Part shown: positions 22,445 to 35,142 of the stretch, piece after piece
Numbering within the stretch: position 1 is the first letter of the stretch
How the letters are laid out: the number at the start of each line of letters is the position of its first letter
Assembly: GCA_958450365.1 (NCBI GenBank)
Contig: CAUEEP010000742.1
Location: 5,697,501-5,761,500, forward strand
Origin: Mesorhabditis belari
Lineage: Eukaryota; Nematoda; Chromadorea; Rhabditida; Rhabditidae
Direction of reading: 5' to 3'
Length of the DNA: 64,000 nt
The notes under the pieces: model-generated
Databases searched by the model: none
Told to the model about the DNA's origin: nothing
Seen by the model: only the letters and a program-made list of their open reading frames with translations
Position numbers and translations under genes: made by a program

Positions 22445-25363
22445 CTACCAAGTCCACTTCGGGGCATCAACTGAATCAATTTTGCAGTTCGACGAGCAAA
22501 CTAAAAGCATGTGAAATTTGTCTTTGCAAATTTCTTTGACTTCCATTATCACCAACCATAATTTGAATCCAATTCAACGATTGTCAGCGTATTTGTGCCA
22601 ACTTTCAATACTGGAGCTGGCACGTAGAGGGTTAACTAGAAAGAAGAAAGAGTTTTACTACTGCATCACAATTTCTCTTTGCTATCTTTTGATGAACCAA
22701 CCTGTGGTCCCTTGGTCCAATATCTTCCCATATTGAGTCCATTAATGAAAAGGATTCCCTTTCCCCATTTACTTGCATCAATCCATGTATCAATTGGTGT
22801 ATCCACTTGGAATGTTCCCGAATAGACTCCTTGCAGAGAGGGCTAGATTTCGAGTCGTTAAAAAGGAAAGAATTGTCTCACTGACATCATTCGGCACAGG
22901 TGTTTCATTTGTGCCGCTTGCTTGGATCTGTTCACTCATTTGAATCGGACAATTCATCCATCCATTTATCGTCGTTCCATCAATATTCACATCAGACAAT
23001 AAACCCTGAAAGTCAGCTAGAATCAGCTAGAATTTTTGCTAACCTTTGGATAATTTCCAGTCTCGAAATTGATTCTCCCGGTGTTCTCAACGAGAATCGT
23101 CAACTTTGCTCCACTCTTACAATTGGTTGTCGGGATTTGAATGGTGCTGTGGGAAAATTGAAGAGTATCCTCAAAAATGTTCGTCAATTCATAGAAACGA
23201 TACTCAGTAAGATACTTACAATATATTTTCCATCGACAAAGACATCCCCTCGATCACTCACTCTCTGCGCGTTCAATTTTCCACCATTGCATTGAGGGAG
23301 AGTCTAGAGGGTAATTTGAATACGAAATCAAACTTTTAAAGCAAATTTACATACAGCTGTGTAAGCAACAAATCCGAAACCATGCCCGAGTTTCTCGAAT
23401 GATTGTGGGGAATCACTTTGGGGACAATTTGAGGGGAATTCGTTCAGTTGAGAGACTTTTTGAAGGGAAATCGATCCATACGATTTTCTTCTGAAACATA
23501 GTCTTTCGTTTTCGCAAGTCAATCATTCAAAGCTTTTTTTAACATACGCATTATTTGCTGGTATATTCTGTGGTTGATTGGGCCAATCCTTTTGAGTTTT
23601 GAGGTAACTTCTAAAAAGATTTTTTTTGAAAAATGACTAAATGAGAAATGAGAAATCGGGAGTTCTGTTTTGATAGAGATTTACCTAATAGCCAAAGCAA
23701 TGGGCATGATATCGCCAGATTCGCTGATCGGTGCGAAATAATCATATGAAGTAATTAACTGAAAACAAACTTATACAGTTTTACCCTTTTCTAGCAAAAT
23801 CAGCAAATCAGCTAAAAGCAATCTGCTTCGAAACTTGTGAAATACTTTTCTTTATAATGACTCCTTGTTAAACCTACCGGTCCTGCGTATTCAGCTCCAT
23901 TCCAGAAGGCAAAATTCGTTCCCCCGTGAATCATGTACACACTGAATGAGGCATTCTTCTCGTACATTCCACTGAAATTAGAATATTTACAAATGGCTAT
24001 AAATGATATAAATCTTCTCAAAACGTCTCCTTACATCACGTAATCCAAAGTCTCTTGTGTTGTGGGTAGATTTGGTTTCTTTTTGTCACCCCAAACCGAG
24101 AACCATCCTGGATAGAACTCCGAGTTCACCAATGGACCTACAATTTTCCAATATTAACTACCATTCAAAGCTTTTATTTTGCTCTTTTTCCAAACCTTTC
24201 CCTTGTGTGTAATTCAATTGAACTTTAAATGCATTCTCGAGATCTTTTGATGGTCCAAAATCGACAGTTGGATACACTCCGTCAACCACTCCACATTTGA
24301 TATTCTCTGGTGGATCGGCTGATTGAAAAACAATGTGTATATTGTGCAAATTCAAAGGTTACTTGTGAACAATTGTGTATCACTGCCTAGTCCTCTCAGC
24401 AATGAATCTCTCAACCATTGCATATAGATAGTGTCACATGTAAAGTAGCTGCCGTACTCGTTCTCGACTTGAACCTAAAATAAGGATCTCAAGTTTAAAC
24501 AATGAAAATGCTTGTCTTGTGTCTTTTCTTTACCATCAAAACAGGCCCTCCATTCTGTCGCATCATTGGCTGAATGATCGGGAGAAGTTTCGTGAACCTA
24601 AACTTCAATCAAACTACCGTATCCCCGTATCCCATAGCCTCACCATAATGCAACCGAATTGAGATATCGTGGATCACTCGATCGAAGCACAATATCGTTG
24701 CTTTTATTCAATAGCCACCATGGAAGTCCTCCGTTTTCCCATTCACTGAAATAAGCGTTTTATCTTACGAATTGAAGTGAATAACTCACGCACAAATGTA
24801 CGGTCCAACCCTCAAAATAGAGTACATCCCCAAATTGATCGCGATCTCCGAGAAGCGCGTGAAATTGCGAATACCATCGAAGATCGCACTAGAAATTTAA
24901 GAATCAGAAGAGTTCTTAAGACTTAAGACAAGACTTAATTCCTTAATTCCCTTTCTTAACTCACGTTTGTTCATTATCCGGCTGATGGAAATTCCAGGGT
25001 ACATAATATTGAATGGCGTTGAATCCAAGTGCTCTCACTCTTTTCAAACGATCTTCCCATTGATCGGGATGAATACGGAAATAGTGAATTTCACCTATGA
25101 ATCGATGATTACTTTTCAATAAATTTGTGATTTCTTCTATTATATTCTTTTACCAGATATGTATCGAAATGGTTTCCCATCAAGGAGAAATTGTTTCCCG
25201 ATTGGATCCACTTTGAATGAAGTAGTTTGTGCCAAGGACGAACTTAATGGTTACGGTTATGAATGAAAAAGGAAATCGTGAATAGATCATAAAAAAGATC
25301 TTGTCATCATCCCAATGTAAGGACATACCTAACGAGTAGTGACAGCAACAAGAAGTCGATCAT
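22445..25363 (-). CDS. GH35 beta-galactosidase, secreted
   Basis: Multi-exon gene for a glycoside hydrolase family 35 enzyme (GLB1-like). The start at 25363 gives a signal peptide, [16 protein letters not shown]. Family blocks in order: [72 protein letters not shown] with the acid/base Glu; [16 protein letters not shown] with the nucleophile Glu; [30 protein letters not shown]. The C-terminal beta domains include [15 protein letters not shown] and [20 protein letters not shown]. The final exon ends DAPKWTW-stop at 22445. Both catalytic Glu residues and the substrate-pocket segments are present, so an active lysosomal or secreted exo-beta-galactosidase is expected. Worms carry such genes as bgal-1/bgal-2; I cannot say which this is. 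Confidence 0.94.
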
Positions 25364-25659
25364 CTTCAATAGGCAAACCCTGAATTGTTTTTTTTGTTTC
25401 TCTTTAACCTTTTAACATTCTATATTGATATTTACAAAAATTTTCAAAAAAAAACTAAAGTCAAAAGGACTTATTTGCCTGGAAGGACCGATGAATTCTT
25501 CTTCTGTTATCAGTTGGAATTCCCCATTCCCCTTTGATCCTTTCTTCCATGCGGTCACTTTCCCCATTCACTTTCCATCTCCTGCCCAAATTGAACATTG
25601 AACACAAAACAGGAACCCAATACTAGAGAAACTTTTCAGGGCTTAATTCACACATAATA

Positions 25660-26178
25660 TTGGGTTGGTGAATTGAAAACTGCGGGCTAATGTCATATGT
25701 GACAGTTTGAGCACTTTCTTCAAAAGAAACCCATTTTGGTGTCAATGGAAAAGTTGTAGAGAATCAAAAATGAGGCTTATAGCCAAATTTTCAGAACGAT
25801 TCAAAAACTGGTTTTCAAGAAATGCGAAATTTACGAATTTTCACAAAACTTGCATTTTAAGCGAAACTACTAAGTGTATCTTTTTGGAAATTTGGCTATA
25901 AGCCTCATTTTTGATTCTCTACAACTTTTCCATTGACACCAAAATGGGTTTCTTTTGAAGAAAGTGCTCAAACTGGGACATCTCCAGTCCTTTTTTTTTG
26001 AGTCTCATACTTGTCTCACACACAAACCAAAATCCTACTACGAAAGAGGAATCCGCAAATTGCCTGTAAAATGAGCAGAAGTCGTCAATAATAATGGAAA
26101 TTATTTGGAATGAATTCATCGTTTTATGTTCAATAAATTTTGGTTCAAAGTCGCGCAGTTTTCAATTGACCAACCTAA
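25660..26178. mobile_element. MITE with terminal repeats and internal palindrome
   Basis: Ends TTRGGTTGGTSAATTGAAAA in inverted orientation, flanked by TA at 25,658-25,659 and 26,179-26,180, mark a mariner-type non-autonomous element of 519 bp. Inside it, arms 25,704-25,790 and 25,888-25,974 (87 nt each) appear to be perfect reverse complements. No transposase motifs. It lies just upstream of the beta-galactosidase gene. Confidence 0.85.
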
Positions 26179-26579
26179 TAGATTTGCTAACAGTTGTGTT
26201 TTGTTTGGACTTTTGTATTCATCAGAGTGTCTCCGAAGTTCTCCTATCGTATTTTTGTTTGTTTATTTAATTTGAAACTATTTATTCTGAAAAGAAAACT
26301 TTACAAGACACACCTTTACACAAAAAATCTCCTGAGGTAAATTTCTTTGCAAAAAATTGAATTTTTCTTTTTTTTTCTTTTGTCAAAAAGCTCAACGACT
26401 AGACCTGTTTAATGATTTTTGATAGAACTCAAAAAACTCTCAAAAATAAGTAGAAAAATTTAAGAAAATAAGAGAAAATGAGTGAAAAAGATAGAAGAAA
26501 TGGGTGAAGAAAGACTTTTTTCAATGGATATCACAGTGGAAATGATAAAAGATATGGGGAATTAGATGGAGATTTCATT
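26179..26579. other. 3' flank of BRICHOS-like gene
   Basis: 400 nt of A/T-rich sequence downstream of the BRICHOS-like stop codon, likely 3' UTR and terminator. No coding or RNA signal was recognised. Confidence 0.45.
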
Positions 26580-29500
26580 TTAAAATGGTTGAACATTGTA
26601 GTTTTGTGGATTCACGAGATTTGTGCCGGATTGTTGTTGATTCTGAAATTGAATGAGATAAACGATTTGCTCTAATACTTTTTCCCGATCTCCATCTTTC
26701 CCATTTCACTTACTATTTGATTTCCATTCAAATACGCATTATCATATCCAGGATATCCACCCTGTCGTGGATTCATTTGTTGGAAATAACCGCTTGGTGG
26801 GTTCACTCCATTCACTCCATTCGCGCTTTGCTGCTGAAAGATCGAAGTAGTTAAGGGGAAAACAACTCGAATCAAGATTTATTGTTGCTGATCTTTCTAA
26901 TTCTTCCATCAGTCCTCTTTTCTCGTACCTGTAGCCTTTGTCGTGCTTCTTGAATAATCTGTTGTGCTGATTTGCCGGCATCTTGCACATTTCCTTGTAA
27001 ATTTTGAATTCCTCCTTGCACTTGTTGAAGACCCGATTGAACCGCCTCACCCACTGATTGAGCTCCTAAAAAAGAAAAATGAACACAATAAAAGGAAACG
27101 TGTAATGCATACCTTGTTGAATAGTGTTTGCAGCCGATTGGATCCCGGATTGGGCACCTTGGAGAACGGGTTGAATGGCACGATTCCTGAAATGCAAGAG
27201 ATATTACTTGATTTCTATCTTTATCATCATTTCTCCTTTCAAAACCCACAATGTGCCTCCAATTCCCACAGGCGCTTCATTCCCAGTCCATCGTCCATCA
27301 TTGTTATTATTATTTCTTCCATTTCCATTTGCCATTCCACTCCATCCAATTGGGGGCATCGCTGGATTGGAGGCCGATTGAGTGTTCAACCATTGTTGTT
27401 GTGCATCACCCTGATGCCATTCTAAAATTTCATTCAACTTAATGACTACATAGACCTTTTATGGTACTATAAGACTTACAAGTTATGTTTTTTTACAAAT
27501 ATTTCAACTCACGTTGATTGTGTACAATTGATGGTGCTCCGGGATGAACAACAGCAGTCGTTGGACCGATTGGACCCAATTGACTAAAGGATTTCTCTAA
27601 CGTACACCTGACTCTTAAACAGTTTACCCATTGATCAATCCAGGATTTCTCTCTTTCATGTACTGTTGCAATTCTTGTTGTTGTTGGAGTTGTTGATTGT
27701 TTTGTGGAAGTGAACCGGCAAAAACGGCTGCCTGGAAACAAATTTGTTTGTTGGATTGTTTGAGCTGATTGAACAGCTGATTTGTACACAGATCAATCCT
27801 CACTTGTAGATTTTGCAAATTATTTCCTTGAGCTGTTTGTCCAGGCTGCTGTTGTTGTTGATTGTTTGGATTGAGTTGTCCATTTGCAAGTTGCCCATTT
27901 GCAAGTTGTCCACTCGGCATCATCACACCACCATTAATGGCTTGAATTCACAAGTTAGCTGTACTTCTCCCCTTTATATCACTCACCATTTTGTGCATAT
28001 CCATTGTTCACATTTATCCATTTCCCAGCTTGTCCATTTCCATTTCCATTGCCGATTCGATTTCCTCCATTGCTCACTCGGTAATACTGCTCGAAATCGC
28101 GTTGATTCTAAAAAAACAGTGTGTTATCAAGTGTACAGAATAGTTTTTCAGATTCTTCAATAAAGCTAAAGGTATTCTGAGTCTTTCTTTCGTAATACTT
28201 TCGGCCTACTTACAGTAAATGGAAAGTACAAGCAACTTTCATTGTAATCTTTACCTGTTCAAAGCTGTTTGCTTGAGCGAATTGTCGCCATTCGGGCACA
28301 AATAATTGGAAGCAATCAAGGCGGACAACATTCAGATACGATTCATCTCTGTAAACGGATTCATTTTTAACTTTACCTTAACATTACTCCTTCACTCACC
28401 TCACAGTATCCTTCTCAATACCGAGTTCAGGCAAACAGAATCCCTGACAATCAGTGCATTGTTGGGCTGAAATTTTTAAGAATTAAGACATAAATTGTGA
28501 ATATTTGTAAATTGTAGCAAATGAAACTTACTTCTCTGATTGGTTGAAGCCATCTCGAGTTGCATCCATCTTGCCCCATTACATTCATCGATTGGTTGCT
28601 GAAATATTATCATTTTTGGACTTTAAACTGGTTAGCTTTTAGAAAACATAGAACATATAAGCAAAAAGTTCCTTTTATGTTGCAAAAATTCCTAACCGAA
28701 AAGTATTGGCTTTGATTTTGCATGATCAATGGTTGTGGTTGATAACTCCATGTCTCTTGCCATCCTTGTGTTTGCTGGGATTTCTGTAAAGAAATTGTTT
28801 TGTTTTTTTGAATTCGAAAGTAGTACTAAGCACCATTGAACATTGTTTTTCAATGATCTGCGCAATCCTCGTCCCTTCCCTTCCCTTCCCTCCCCTTCCC
28901 TCCTCTTCCCTTCCTTTCCCTCCCTTCCTTTTCCCTCCCTTCCTTCCCTTCCCTCCCCTTCCCTTCCCTTCCCTTCCCTCCCCTTCCCGTCCCTTTCCCT
29001 CCTCACCGTTCTCGTCTCTTGCGCAGCTTTCCTCAAATCAACTTCATCCGGAATATTCCCTCGATCCAAACGAAGAATAAAACAAAACAATTGTCGTCCA
29101 TTATTTTTCAAACTCTCATCGACAACACCGATAAAATTCTAAAAACATTTTGGTTTAACCTATTTTGAAACGAACCGTCTTGAAATCGTAAACGGAGAGA
29201 AAATTGCCTTTCAATGGGGGTGAACCGCGGATCATGAATCTGAAAAGATTTCAATCTTTAGCTCAAGTTCATTAAAATAATTGTGGAAGAAACTCTTTAT
29301 CTTTTAATTTCCCCAACCTCACTTGATCCCCATCTGAATTCATTTGAATTGTTGTTGAAGCAGAAGATCCACCACGCAATGCTTCCGGAGCTTGAAAAGC
29401 AAGTGAGACTTTCTGAACATTATCATCTTTAAATGAAACTTTTGAATTCTTTGGCGCTCGAACCTTTGGCGCTCGTAAAGCCAATGGAATAACGATAGCG

Positions 29501-32500
29501 GCAATAATTCCGACAATCAAAACGAGAAGAAGACATAGAGCACAAAGGCCTTGACGAGGATTCGAACACCTTAAGAAAATTGAAAATTCAATGTGTAACT
29601 CATCACTTACCAATTTAATATTTCTTGCAATCGATTTCGCTTTTTCTTCTTCGCATCCGCCAGAATCGCGTCCGAATTGGCGACTGAAGGAGCGGCTGAT
29701 GAACCGGCGTGGTGAACAGCACGAGATCTGAATCAGGGAAAAGGAGAAATGTGAATTGGGTTCATCGAGTCTATTGCGCTGTACAGAAAGGACTTTTCGT
29801 TCTTCCATTTCAAACCAACAAATGTACCAATTGAACTAGGGTTCGTTTCATTAGAAAGTCCAATTATTTTTTTGTAAAATAACATTAAAACGGGTTAAAA
29901 ATGTCTTATGTCTGGATTTTTTTTTGGGGCGAAGTCAGGTAGTCAAAAAGGGCGACGGCTCGATGATGCGGTTTAGACACTTTAGCTAAGGAAACCTATC
30001 TTTGTGTCAATAGATAAAAGGTAGAGCACAAAAAATTAGGTATATAACCAAATTATCAGAGAAATTGATTCAGCCAATTTCTCCGTAGAGGTTTTTTATA
30101 GATTTTTTACGAAAAACACGTTTTCACTCTCGAATTTGCTTGAAAGTGAACCCAAATTGACTTAAAAAGATGGGAAATTGAACAATAAACACTTTTTATT
30201 TAGAGAAAACCATAGGTTAATTGGTGAATTTATTGATTTTTAAACGGAAATACGAAAAGGAAAAAGACTTTCTAGACACCCAAATAGATTGCTTAATCTA
30301 AGAAAGCTTTTTTGACACGTAATCCTTTCTTTTTAACTCACCTATCCGATGAGCTAGCCGGAGCGGCATCGACGAGGGTTCCTTTCGGCTGAAAATTAAG
30401 CTTTTAGAATCTTCATTTTTTACAATCTTTTAACTTAATCACTTTTCTTCATTATTAATACCCTTTAAATAATCTTATAACATTATTACAAAAGTTCTGA
30501 TCTTCAACGGCACATCAATCCTATAACGACCAAAATTGTCGGTGGGCATTGTTTAGAGGGATGAACATCTTCGGGATTATGGTAGAATAAATGACTTTAG
30601 ACCTTTACAGGTCAATTGAGAGCTTTGGAAATGTTGAAGTGTTTCAAAATCTAGAATTCTCTTGTCTCTGTTTATTCCAAATGATCCTTGGATACGTTGC
30701 TAGGTGAAGGTTTTTTTTCGAGATCTTATTTGAATATTTAAAGTGAAAGGTGACAAAAGAGAGAAGGGAAAAGGGGTGGAATGATGATGATGTTCGGAAT
30801 GGGGTGAACGATCTGTGTGCTTGGATGACTGTTTGGAAAAGGTGTGATCCTTGAGGGCAAAATGTTTGTAGGTTCAACCATTACCTTATTTCATTGCTTG
30901 TGTCTTCTGTCAGATTTCATCGAGAACAACTCGAATCCAAAATTACACATGAATATAAAAAACGTGTTTATCCCCTTCAAATCACCATTGAGAACGCATG
31001 AAGATTCCCGTGACTCTCAAGAAAGAATTCCCATCACGAAATCTCTTTTGTTCTTCACGATATTTACTCTGATTCAAACAATCTGAGAATGGAAAATGGA
31101 TGTTGTGGGAAATGGAAAGAAAGGGAAAAGAAAGAGACAGGAGGAAGTCATTTCAAAGGGAAAAGGTCAAAGAGATCCTATTATATGAGAAGAGGTAAAT
31201 ATTGACATTAGGACCAGATTTGTACCGTTTAACTACATTAATAGGTGTAACAGAGGTGTTTTATCTGCATTTACTGTACTGTTAAATGTTTGTTACGGTT
31301 CCCCAGACATCAAAGATTCCCAGCGAGGTTGAAGGACTTGAAAAAAGTGGGAAAGAAGAAGAGGATAAACGGGAAAATTCCTCCGAAAAGTCTTCAGGGA
31401 GAATGGAATTGAAAAAACAAATAATGAATGAAACGGAAAAGAAAAAAGGAGAAAAGAAGAGGCAAATAAAGAGATAAAGAGGCAAACATGCGGGCAAATT
31501 CCACGATCAAAAGATCATCGGAACAACGATGGATAAGTGATCAGTTTGGAGATCCGAGGGACTTTTTGATGCCAATATTTAACATTTAAAATCAAATTTG
31601 TCACCCATCTCTATCAGTTTTGTGTGATCAACTCACCACGACAAACATGTGACTGCTGAAATGAGTGAGCTGTGATGGAGGACGATGATGGGGATTTGAT
31701 TGGGGTTGAGATTGGGGTTGAGATTGAGATTGAGGATGAAGGGGATGACCGGAGTGTATCTGAGAGACCGGAGCTGTTGACTGAAAAGGAAACATTTTAG
31801 AAACTCGATGTTTAAGTGCTTGAATTGAATCTTTAGGTCAAAAGAATCCCACCGTTGCAATACTTCCGATCAACGATGATCCACTCTTGACGACGTTTGG
31901 ATATTGATTCACTCGAACGGCTGTCAGATTCTCGTCAGATTCCACTGGAAATTGCTTTCAGCTGAAATTTTGCTCACAAAAACTAACCAAGATTCGACCA
32001 GGAGGCTCTTCTTTTTCCCATCTGAGAGACACTCGAGTAATCACTGCCCGTTTCACTTTCAGGTCGATGATAGGCGGGTGGAGGTCCTGGAAAGGAGATT
32101 ATTTAGTGCACGAGATAGGAAACAGGTTTACTGTCTGAGATATTTCTGTAAAGCTCTGTAAAGAAAAAAAACGAACAGAAGTGTTAAAAAGCTTATGCTT
32201 ATGAATTGGGTTGTTCAAATGGTTGTTGTTATTGGTTGTGTATTATGAGGAGAGAACCACCTATTCTGACTGATGTTTGTGTTTACTTTTGGTGTGACTC
32301 CCCCATCTCCACCAGCTGTGTCTTCCCCTCTTTTCTCTTTCTTTACCTCATCTTTTCAACAATTCCATTCCCTCCAGGTAAGTCAATATGTCGTTAGTTC
32401 AAACATTTCCCTTTTTCCCTTTTCGATATCGAACCTTCTGAACATAACAATCCCCCTTCTACCTGTCATGTAAAGATCCAATGAGGAAACACTTGAGAAT

Positions 32501-32721
32501 GGTAAGAGCACTTGATTAGGGAGATTACCAGATAAGTTTAATTGACTTTAAAAGGGAAATTTTTTTTTTACTATAATATCTATGACTATGTAAGCACTGG
32601 GTTTAAAAACTAAGTTGTTGTTTTTGAACAAAATTTGCCCACCTCCACCTGGTGCTCCTCCTCCTCCATGTCTTCGCGGTTCTGCCTCGAGATTCTGTAT
32701 TTTGGGCGGCGGACGAGACAT
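26580..32721 (-). CDS. Type II membrane protein: BRICHOS-like, Q/N-rich tail
   Basis: At least 17 exons join in frame. Start MSRPPPKIQNLEAEPRRHGG at 32721 lies shortly after a TTTCAG trans-splice-like acceptor. Residues 1-200 are cytoplasmic and Pro/Ser/Gln-rich, with QSQSQPQSQPQS repeats and a basic KKKKRNR patch. A membrane helix follows at about 201-224 (LCALCLLLVLIVGIIAAIV). The next ~110 residues resemble a BRICHOS domain: LKGNFLSVYDFKTNFIGVVD, then LFCFILRLDRGNIPDEVDL, then downstream Cys residues (DECNGARW; CTDCQGFC). The last ~350 residues are rich in Gln/Asn/Gly (NPNNQQQQQPGQ; NNQQLQQQQELQQ; NGNGRNNNNND) with an amphipathic A/Q segment, ending NPQNYNVQPF-stop at 26580. BRICHOS domains are lumenal chaperone-like modules of beta-prone proproteins (Bri/ITM2, surfactant protein C). 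The BRICHOS call rests on pattern match only. Confidence 0.75.
28868..28999. repeat. CCCTT-type simple repeat
   Basis: About 130 bases of CCTTCCCTTCCC units in an intron of the BRICHOS-like gene, directly after the exon ending QETRT. The charged GREGKE-type frames across it are artefacts. Confidence 0.85.
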
Positions 32722-33503
32722 TGTATTGGCAAGTCTGAAAGTGGAAAAAGTTTACGAAAAATCTCCGTAAAAAAGATCTCCGTAAAAAAATCTCGATAAA
32801 CACAGAGAATCGGTAAAAGAACAAAATGAGATATGAAAAGGGAGGCACGAGATGATTAAGAGTTAATGTAGACTTTCAGGGGTGAACTGAATGGTTACTG
32901 ATGAGCATAATGTTGTCCCACGCACGCTGATGATATTCATTTTCTTAAAACCCTTTAACTAATCAATATCGAAAACAAAATAACCCTAGAAATAGTGTGT
33001 TAATCTGTTGGGGAATTGGTTGAAATAAAAGAGAGTAACCAGGGGATTCAGAAGGGGGAAAGAACGGGAAAAGAGAAGCGGTAAATGAACAGATTCATGA
33101 GAAAGGAGGGAATAGAAGAGAAATGGGTACATGGGTAAATGAACAGTTTGTAGATGGGAGAGGGATATCAATAGATGAGAAGAAGGGAGAGGGGAAGAAT
33201 GGGTGCCCATGGTGTCCCTCTCTTGCTCTTTTCTCTTTCAAAGCGGACAGAGGATAAGCCGATAATTACTTGGTACTCTTTCATATCTGGGAAATGAACG
33301 GGGAACTATAGCTAAATATCACATCCTTGGATATGAAAAAGGGGCGAACTGTTTGAAGTTTGAAGGACCTCCAATTTTCTTAACTCCATTTTTTACTCAA
33401 AACTAATGATTCATTCGACAAATCACTATGGATTTCACTTTAATCTATAATAGTTTAGGTAACTGTCAAAAGCAATCAACACCAACATTTAAGCCAATAA
33501 AAG
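32722..33503. other. Upstream region of BRICHOS-like gene
   Basis: No gene recognised. It contains the TTTCAG-type acceptor just before the ATG and purine-rich GGGAAAAGAGAAG stretches (about 33,055-33,195). Promoter elements should lie here or further upstream, but none was identified. Confidence 0.5.
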
Positions 33504-33720
33504 GGGTAGGCTAATTTCCACCATTTCATTTGCGCAACTCGCCATAACTTTTTTTCTAAGTGGGCTAATCTTTATGATTTTGGTTTCATTTTGTAGATCT
33601 CAATAAGTGCAACAAAACCAAACCAAAATCATAAAGATTGGCTTACTTAGAAGAAAGTTATGGCGAGTTGCGCAAACGACCCAGTTGCGCAAATGAAATG
33701 GCGGAAATTAGCCTACCCCC
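33504..33720. repeat. Fold-back repeat, 217 bp
   Basis: Begins GGGGTAGGCTAATTTCC and ends with its reverse complement; arms of about 95-108 nt meet near 33,600-33,612. The right arm holds an extra 18-nt segment containing a second TTGCGCAA-type copy. It resembles the larger fold-back at 14,330 in style (GCGCA, AGGCTAAT) but not in overall sequence. Probably a small non-autonomous element. Confidence 0.75.
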
Positions 33721-35142
33721 AATAAAAAGATAAACAAGTACAGAACAAACTTTGTGAAAAACGTACTAACCCTTCGTGCATGAGATCTTTAGGTTTACTT
33801 GAATACAAGGATAAGGGTTAAAGTGTCAACAAGTAAGTGAAGATCAATGACAAGAAGTTTAGGTGAAGATTTACAGTTATAGTACAAGTATTGGTTTAGT
33901 AGTTAGACTTTACCCGTAAATACCGCGGAGATAGATGATCTCTAACGAAATAACAAAGTCAAACTGAAATCTTTCCTTGATTGGCTCGGAATCAATCGGA
34001 AAATTGACTTTTGGAGAGTGCAATTCGATCGAAGTGAGCGGTCCCCAAAAAAGGACTGTCCGGAGGAGAGGGAAGCGGCCAGGAGGAAAGGGGACGATCC
34101 ACTTTAGGGAAAATCATCCCCTTTTCCTCTTCCAAGCACGCCGGTTTCAAGTGGACTCTCATTTCCATCACATACGATTCTCAGATCACACCGACAAACA
34201 GTGCTTACCATCCGAAATCTTAGATCATGGTTTCCGGTTTTGTTTTCCAAACTGGCAAAAAACCTTAACCAAGGCTGAATTAGTTGTCTGTAGAAACTGA
34301 TAGTGAACATTGTCATTGTCATTGTACAAAGCATCATAGATCAGGACACAGATAAACACTAACAAGACAACATTAGGCCAAGTGAAGAGAATTTACGGTG
34401 CGATGAAAGCTTCTGGACATGTTGCTGATGTTTGGAGCAAAAAGGAACACTTGGTGTTCATGTTAGTAGGGTAGAAGATTCATTTCAGCTATGTTGCAGT
34501 GAGCGAAGATCTATTTTGGATAAGAATTTGACCAGCAGCTTCAAGAAAAGCTAGTTAATAAAAAGATTGCAGGCAAAGACAGAGAAAATTTGCAAATACC
34601 GAAGCGTCGAAGGAACACCAGTAGTCGTGGGTGGAAGGAAGGGTTTTCGGGGGGAAAAGAGGGAAATTGGTGGGACTCCCCCCTCCCTTTTGGGTCTTTT
34701 GGCCCTCTTTCCCTCAACACTGTCCACTCCCGTTCACCTCTCCGATATGCAAATATTTATCGAGAGGGGAGTGGACCCATCCATTCCCTTTACTGAAAAA
34801 TGAAGAGAGAAGCTTTTGAGAAAAGAGAAGAGAGAAAGGGACCCACCTTTGCATACCTTTGCCCCCATCCATCCCATCCCTTTTCCCCTTCCGTTCCTTG
34901 AGACCCTCACGGTCATGAAGCTACCACTGAGAAATTGGAAAAAGAGCAAACTATTAACGAAGAAAATTTAAATTGATGTTTATCTGATCTGCATGAATGT
35001 GATGCTTAATTGCATACTTTCAAGATGTAGAATTTGTGTGATTCTCTTGAAATTCTTTTCAGTTGTCATAATAAAGTTTATCAAACTCATTTAAGAGCAA
35101 AAAGCACATGTAAATCCACAAAGTAATTTGTTGACAAGAAGA
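33721..35142. other. Intergenic, no gene recognised
   Basis: 1.4 kb between the CZIB gene and the BRICHOS-like gene's upstream repeat. Frames at 33,977-34,300 and about 34,570-34,950 show no family motif or exon structure. It should include the CZIB 3' UTR. Confidence 0.45.

Noticed and set aside
28860..29005. Possible CRISPR-like or satellite array
   Set aside because: Units are 4-6 bases with no spacers; this is a microsatellite in eukaryotic DNA.
28692..29111. Gly/Arg/Glu repeat protein
   Set aside because: The repeat part is translation of a CCCTT-type simple repeat in an intron; only the two ends are real BRICHOS-gene exon sequence.
33977..34300. 107-codon plus-strand frame
   Set aside because: No domain, no signal peptide, no splice partners; basic composition with no recognised pattern.
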